This document shows positions 60,350 to 64,000 of a DNA stretch of 64,000 nt, piece by piece (positions within the stretch are counted from its first letter, which is position 1; each line of letters begins with the position of its first letter). The DNA lies in the NCBI RefSeq assembly GCF_019063845.1, contig NZ_CP077683.1:2480001-2544000 (forward strand). Direction: 5' to 3'. The position numbers and the translations under genes were made by a program. Under the pieces are notes generated by a model. That model searched no databases. It saw nothing but the letters and a program-made list of their open reading frames with translations, and was not told the origin of the DNA. The DNA comes from Geomonas subterranea (lineage in GTDB: Bacteria; Desulfobacterota; Desulfuromonadia; Geobacterales; Geobacteraceae).

Positions 60350-60733
60350 CTAGCGTCCGGCGCCGCCGGTCCCTGCGCCAGTACCGCCGGCACCCTCCGT
60401 ACCCGTGCCGCCGCCCGTCCCCATCGTACCGCTTGGACCTCCCAGGGCGGGGGTGCCGTAGTTGGGTTCCGTGCCGGAAACCCCGGTACCGGTGCTCCTT
60501 CTGGTATGCTTCCTGGTTTTCTTGCTGCTTTTCTTTTTTTTCTTCTTGGTCTTCTGGGTCTTGGGCTTGGCCATCTCGGCGCCGCCCTGGTCACTCTGCC
60601 CCCCGGTGGACATCCCGGTTCCAGGACCTGTAGAGGTGCCGGCGCCGGTTCCGGTCGTGTCAGCCGCCCAGACCATACCAGCGAAAGAAACCGCGACCAG
60701 GGTGGTAACGATGGTGGACAACACTTTTTTCAT
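60350..60733 (-). CDS. Low-complexity secreted protein, Gly/Thr- and Lys-rich
   Basis: 127 aa from the ATG at 60733 (GGGAGG upstream); an upstream in-frame start at 60769 is less likely. Signal peptide MKKVLSTIVTTLVAVSFAGM ending VWAA. The mature chain is Gly/Thr/Ser-rich at both ends (TGTGAGTSTGPGTGMSTGG; GTGGGTGTEGAGGTGAGTGG) with a central lysine block (KTKKKKKKSSKKTRKHTRR). No domain recognised. It has a clear terminator and ribosome binding site, so it is probably real. The basic block could bind anionic polymer or DNA outside the inner membrane; that is speculation. Confidence 0.65.
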   Translation of the reverse strand: MKKVLSTIVTTLVAVSFAGMVWAADTTGTGAGTSTGPGTGMSTGGQSDQGGAEMAKPKTQKTKKKKKKSSKKTRKHTRRSTGTGVSGTEPNYGTPALGGPSGTMGTGGGTGTEGAGGTGAGTGGAGR

Positions 60734-60851
60734 GATCAGCCTCCCGAGTTTGATGAACAGCCGAGACACTATAGCACATGATTAGTTTTTACCAATCTGA
60801 CGTTTCTTTTTTCCTCCCGCCATCCCGCCGGCGCTTTTTCCCTGTGCCCGC

Positions 60852-60880
60852 TTGACAGATTAGACGTATAAAGTTATAAA
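60852..60880 (+). promoter_or_regulatory. Near-consensus sigma-70 promoter for the 54-aa gene
   Basis: TTGACA (60852-60857), 17 bases, TATAAA (60875-60880), 39 bases before the TTG start; one of the best promoters in the window. Confidence 0.75.
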
Positions 60881-60918
60881 TCTCTAATTCAAAATTCACG
60901 CACAGGGAGAGCCGCACG

Positions 60919-61083
60919 TTGAAAAAGAAGAAACCTTTTGATCTGGCCCATGAGCAGTACCAGCTGCTGATGACGAAATTCAAGACCACCAAAGACCTGC
61001 GGGAAAAGAACATGCTCTTCAGAAGGCTCACCAACCTCCTTGCAGTCATGGAATTCCTCATCTCAATCCACAAGCCCAACTGA
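60919..61083 (+). CDS. 54-aa basic small protein, function unknown
   Basis: TTG start at 60919 with GGGAGAG eight bases upstream. The chain begins KKKKPFDLAHEQYQLLMTKF, continues with a charged helix (KDLREKNMLFRRL) and ends LLAVMEFLISIHKPN. It looks like two helices and is not a membrane protein. A near-consensus promoter 39 bases upstream supports expression. I recognise no family. Confidence 0.6.
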   Translation: MKKKKPFDLAHEQYQLLMTKFKTTKDLREKNMLFRRLTNLLAVMEFLISIHKPN

Positions 61084-61188
61084 AGGCGTTTGATCCAGGG
61101 GGCGCTCCCTGCGCTCCCAGGAAGGGAACTTTGGGCGCGTTTACTGGCCTTGCCTGAACACCAGCAGTGATATCCTTCATAGAGTTCA

Positions 61189-61197
61189 TGCTATAAT
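61189..61197 (+). promoter_or_regulatory. Extended -10 promoter of the CHAD gene
   Basis: TGCTATAAT is a perfect extended -10. It overlaps an in-frame ATG at 61196, which argues that translation starts at the later ATG, 61220. Confidence 0.6.
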
Positions 61198-61219
61198 GCT
61201 GTCAGTCCTGGTGAAGGCT

Positions 61220-62170
61220 ATGAGTATTCCCGCCGATCGCACTCCTACCCTGCAACTCCATCCGGCACGCCTGTGGTTCGCCGCCTCGCACCTCCTTGCC
61301 GTGCTGCACCGGGAATTCTTTGCCCACTGGCGCGGGGCGCTACGCCGGCTCGACCTCGACGAGGTGCACGACCTGCGCGTAGCCTCGCGCCGCCTGCGCG
61401 AGGGCCTTGCCCTGTTCGCGCCCCTGCTGCCAGGGAAAAAGGTGGCGAAGATGTCACGCAGGGTGAAAAGGCTCACCACCCTCCTGGGAGAGTTGCGCAA
61501 CGTCGACGAGGCACTCCGTTTCTTTTCCGGCCTGGACGGAGAGGAACCCGGCGCTCCCCCGGCCGGAACCCGCGAGTTGCTGCAGACACTGTCCAAGGAG
61601 CGGGAGACAGTCCGAAAGGAACTGGTAAGGGCGCTGGCCGGCTTTCACGTGGGGAAGCTCAAAAAGGAATTGGCGGGATTGTCTGCGCAGCCGAACCCCT
61701 TCCGACGGCGCGGGGTCGACCCCTTCACCGGGATCGGCCTCTTTGCCGCGGGAGCGTTGGCCGAGCGGGCCACGCTGGTCGAGGAACTGTTCCCGGCCGC
61801 GCTTCACGAAGAGGACACGGTGGCGCAGCACCGGCTGCGCATCGCCTTCAAGAAGCTGCGCTACCGCCTGGAGATCTTGGCACCGCTGCTGGAGGACGAG
61901 GGGGAGCAGCTGCGCCGGGTTCTCAAAAGCTACCAGGACCTCCTGGGGCAGCTGCACGACCTGGATGTCTTTGCGGACATGGTGGAGGAGCGCGTGGCGC
62001 AGGGGGGGGGACGGGAACGGTTGCTGCACGTGCTGGCGGCGCGCCGGGCCGGCCTCTTCGCCGTGTTCGCGCAGACCCGCCGTGACCAGCCGCTCGAGCC
62101 GCTGACCCGCCGGATCAGCGAGGAGCTTCGGCTTCCCCGCAGACCAGGCCCAGCAGGAATCCCGCCGTAG
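61220..62170 (+). CDS. CHAD-domain protein (polyphosphate-associated)
   Basis: 316 aa from the ATG at 61220 (GGTGAAGG upstream). Two CHAD halves: VHDLRVASRRLREGLALFAP and, near the middle, HRLRIAFKKLRYRLEILAPL, with the conserved His and Arg/Lys of the H-x-x-R-x-x-x-R-x-x-R/L pattern; LLGELRNVDEA and LLGQLHDLDVF follow the halves. CHAD domains bind polyphosphate and localise to its granules. No CYTH domain is fused. The 3' end overlaps the convergent M28 gene by 56 bases. Confidence 0.88.
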   Translation: MSIPADRTPTLQLHPARLWFAASHLLAVLHREFFAHWRGALRRLDLDEVHDLRVASRRLREGLALFAPLLPGKKVAKMSRRVKRLTTLLGELRNVDEALRFFSGLDGEEPGAPPAGTRELLQTLSKERETVRKELVRALAGFHVGKLKKELAGLSAQPNPFRRRGVDPFTGIGLFAAGALAERATLVEELFPAALHEEDTVAQHRLRIAFKKLRYRLEILAPLLEDEGEQLRRVLKSYQDLLGQLHDLDVFADMVEERVAQGGGRERLLHVLAARRAGLFAVFAQTRRDQPLEPLTRRISEELRLPRRPGPAGIPP

Positions 62171-63053
62171 CCTCGCAGACGCGGACCGCGAAGCCGAGGT
62201 TCAGGGTATCGAAGGTGTCGCTTCTTTGGTGGTAGTGGGGGTTACGGAAGTTGGTGGTGTCGGTGAGCATGATGGCGGGGTAGCCGGCATCCCAGAAGGG
62301 AGCGTGGTCGGATCTGCGGGTGTCGGGGATGAGCTCACCGTTACCGGGAACGACCAGGGGAACCACCGGAAGGGGGATGTCGAAACTCTCCACCGCGAGT
62401 GCAAACCGCATCGCCAGCCCCTGTGAAAGCTGGTTCGCAATGACGGCAAGGAAATCACCGGTATCCGGCACCTGGAGCGGCAGGCCCGGGGGAGCGCCCT
62501 GGCGCACCGAGCCCCCCGCGAAGGCGACCGATTCCAGGACCAGCACGCCCTCCATCTCCCACCCCTGTAAAGCCGCGAATCCTGCGAGGGCGCGGCTTCC
62601 CCTGAGCCCTGTCCCGGAAGGTCCCTCCTCGGAGTTCTCCTCGAGGTTCACCCCCACGAACTGCAAGGTCTTTTCCGGCCGCCACTGGCTGAAGAGGGTG
62701 GCGAGTTCCAGCAGCAGCGCGACGCCGCTTGCGTTGTCATCCGCCCCGGGAGAACCGGCGACGGTGTCGAAGTGGGCGAGCACCAGGACCCGTTTGTCCG
62801 GCAGCCGCGTTCCCAGCCTGGTGGCGACGACGTTGTGGTATTCCCGGCCGCCATCGGCGAAGCCGTGCAGGTCGACGGCGTACCCAAGGGCGCGCAGGGT
62901 GTCCCCGATGTAGGAGCAGGCGCGCTCCAGGGCGGCGGGTGCCGCCACCGGATGCCTGACCCCCTCGAGGTACTTAAGGTGCCGCTCAATCCGGTCCCTG
63001 GAGACCGCGGGGAGCGCCCTCCCCTTCCCCGCCGCTTCGGGCGGGCGGTTCAT
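62115..63053 (-). CDS. M28-family zinc aminopeptidase-like protein
   Basis: 312 aa, no signal peptide. Zinc and catalytic residues are in order: VLAHFDTVAGSPGADDNASG (His and Asp), FVGVNLEENSEEGPSG (catalytic Glu pair), ESVAFAGG region (acidic ligand), DTRRSDHAPFWDAGYPAIML (His). M28 enzymes remove N-terminal residues from peptides. Its start overlaps the DUF4124 gene stop (ATGA), so they are coupled. The final 56 bases overlap the 3' end of the CHAD gene on the opposite strand. Confidence 0.88.
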   Translation of the reverse strand: MNRPPEAAGKGRALPAVSRDRIERHLKYLEGVRHPVAAPAALERACSYIGDTLRALGYAVDLHGFADGGREYHNVVATRLGTRLPDKRVLVLAHFDTVAGSPGADDNASGVALLLELATLFSQWRPEKTLQFVGVNLEENSEEGPSGTGLRGSRALAGFAALQGWEMEGVLVLESVAFAGGSVRQGAPPGLPLQVPDTGDFLAVIANQLSQGLAMRFALAVESFDIPLPVVPLVVPGNGELIPDTRRSDHAPFWDAGYPAIMLTDTTNFRNPHYHQRSDTFDTLNLGFAVRVCEATAGFLLGLVCGEAEAPR

Positions 63054-63643
63054 TTGAGAGCCTCAAGTTCCTGCTCCAGCTGTTGCGCCCGCGCCTTGTC
63101 CTCGCGCAGCTCGGCCAGCTTCTTGTAGTACGCGGCACGAGCGGCACCCGCGAAAGAAAAGGCGCTGTTCTTATTGACGTACGGGTTCTGCGCGTCGCTG
63201 GTCTTCCCCTCGGCGAGCTCTTTCTGGAATTGCCTCGCCTCTTCCACCGTCGGGGTGCGCCCCTTGGCCACCATCCATTTGTGGTGCAGCCTCTGCAGCT
63301 CCTTCTTTTTCCCCTCCAGCTCGCCACGGATCTGGGCGAGTTCGGTGGCTAACCGGGAGCGACGCGCGCTCTTGGCTTCGGGCTCCACCGGTGCGGCGGC
63401 AGCTTCCTTCGCCGCTGGGGGGGCAGCCGCGGCACCGTTTTTTCGCTCCGTTGCCGCAGGCTCTTTCGCCGCGCTTGCCGGATCCACCTCCTGGGCGCGC
63501 TTCAAGTACTTGTCCGGGATACGGTCCGAGTCGTCGGTGAAGTGGACAGTTCCGGCGTCGTCGCGCCACTGGTAGGTGCCGCCCAAGACGAGCGCGGGTG
63601 CGGCAAGGAGAAAAACCGTGGCAACCATCGTCGTACGTCGCAT
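63050..63643 (-). CDS. DUF4124-domain secreted protein with C-terminal coiled coil
   Basis: 197 aa from the ATG at 63643 (GGAGG five bases upstream). Signal peptide ends ALVLGG. DUF4124: TYQWRDDAGTVHFTDDSDRI followed by PDKYLKRAQEVD. Then an Ala/Pro/Glu-rich linker and a charged coiled coil (LATELAQIRGELEGKKKELQ ... RARAQQLEQELEALK equivalents). DUF4124 is common in periplasmic proteins of proteobacteria, role unknown. It is translationally coupled to the M28 gene. Confidence 0.87.
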   Translation of the reverse strand: MRRTTMVATVFLLAAPALVLGGTYQWRDDAGTVHFTDDSDRIPDKYLKRAQEVDPASAAKEPAATERKNGAAAAPPAAKEAAAAPVEPEAKSARRSRLATELAQIRGELEGKKKELQRLHHKWMVAKGRTPTVEEARQFQKELAEGKTSDAQNPYVNKNSAFSFAGAARAAYYKKLAELREDKARAQQLEQELEALK

Positions 63644-64000
63644 GTGCCCTCCGGAAGGCAAGATCGTGCAGTGCAAGGCTGAAGATAATATGCATGTTGC
63701 GGCATTTGTCAATTTTCTTTTGCCGCGTCTCATCTTCTCCGTCTCCCTGCGCCCTCCTTACCCGCTGCGGCGCAGGCGCCGGAACGAGAAAGGGCCGGGG
63801 AACTTCCCCCGGCCCATTTGGTTGTCTTGTCCTGTAATCTGTGAAGGATTGCCCTTGTCTCCCCTCCCCCCTTGCGTGCGGGGATTAGTGGGAGGGGGAG
63901 CGCGCGTCATCGCCGTACTTGCGGCTTCGCCCACCCCGGCCCCCTCCCGTCAAGGGAGGGGGGGGACGCGGGGACTGCTTTCGTCCGAGGTTCCGGGACG
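63644..64000. other. Right-end intergenic region with hairpin and C-rich palindromic repeat
   Basis: A strong hairpin lies at about 63792-63815 (GGGCCGGGG / CCCCCGGCCC) before a short T-rich stretch. From 63855 to the edge, CTCCCCTCCCCCC and GGGAGGGGGGGGACG face each other as ends of an imperfect palindrome, similar to the C-rich repeat near 7153. No gene seen. Confidence 0.45.

Noticed and set aside
60789..61079. 96-aa minus-strand frame
   Set aside because: Antisense to the 54-aa plus-strand gene that has a near-consensus promoter and ribosome binding site; the minus frame has neither.
1..64000. tRNA or rRNA genes
   Set aside because: No cloverleaf with a GGTTCRA-type T-loop and no rRNA sequence was found by eye on either strand; a tRNA covariance search would settle this.

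Overview
The window is a stretch of a high-GC chromosome that looks like a member of the Geobacterales (Geobacter / Citrifermentans / Geomonas type). Reasons: an ImcH-type seven-heme inner-membrane quinol oxidase, twin six-heme c7-type cytochromes, a tetraheme/FeS/NrfD quinone module, a hydrogenase-like Ech-related (Ehr) complex without a normal NiFe site, many hybrid histidine kinases, and c-di-GMP signalling including a GEMM riboswitch. No tRNA, rRNA, CRISPR array, prophage or transposase gene was seen.

Layout. 1-5.6 kb: 3'-truncated outer-membrane assembly gene tamA (minus), an acetyltransferase/M20 peptidase pair (plus), and a three-gene cytochrome operon (minus). 5.8-18.7 kb: NamZ-like muramidase, a chemoreceptor with a likely sigma-28 promoter, a murB that may be leaderless, two hybrid histidine kinases, a PilZ protein, a SYLF protein, a cold-shock protein and a lipoprotein. 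18.7-32.4 kb: the Ehr-like respiratory complex on the minus strand (ferredoxin-NuoB-like, NuoCD-like, three antiporter-like subunits, HyfE-like and NuoH-like subunits, and an HTH-EIIA regulator). It is interrupted by a plus-strand operon for a tetraheme cytochrome, a four-cluster FeS protein and an NrfD-type membrane subunit. 32.8-34.3 kb: imcH.

34.5-51.2 kb is mostly core genome: era, a radical SAM gene and rnc on one strand; tmk-holB-ricT-metG on the other; ydcF-like, rpmB and ridA; then galE-yicC-gmk-rpoZ-rel, pyk and tag on the minus strand. 51.2-57.4 kb holds a repeat-rich secreted protein, a PAS-GGDEF-EAL protein preceded by a c-di-GMP-class riboswitch with an overlapping terminator, a multi-PAS histidine kinase and a Sel1 protein. 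57.4-64 kb holds an NtrC-type regulator, a parvulin lipoprotein, a low-complexity secreted protein, a 54-aa small gene, a CHAD protein, an M28 peptidase and a DUF4124 protein.

Functional reading: the 18.7-34.3 kb block is an inner-membrane electron-transfer and ion-translocation island. The Ehr-like complex would couple ferredoxin-level electrons to ion pumping. The NrfD module and ImcH would exchange electrons between the quinone pool and periplasmic hemes, and the six-heme cytochromes near 4-5.6 kb are plausible periplasmic carriers. Several families of palindromic repeats fill the intergenic gaps, including a 45-bp tandem repeat inside the Ehr operon.
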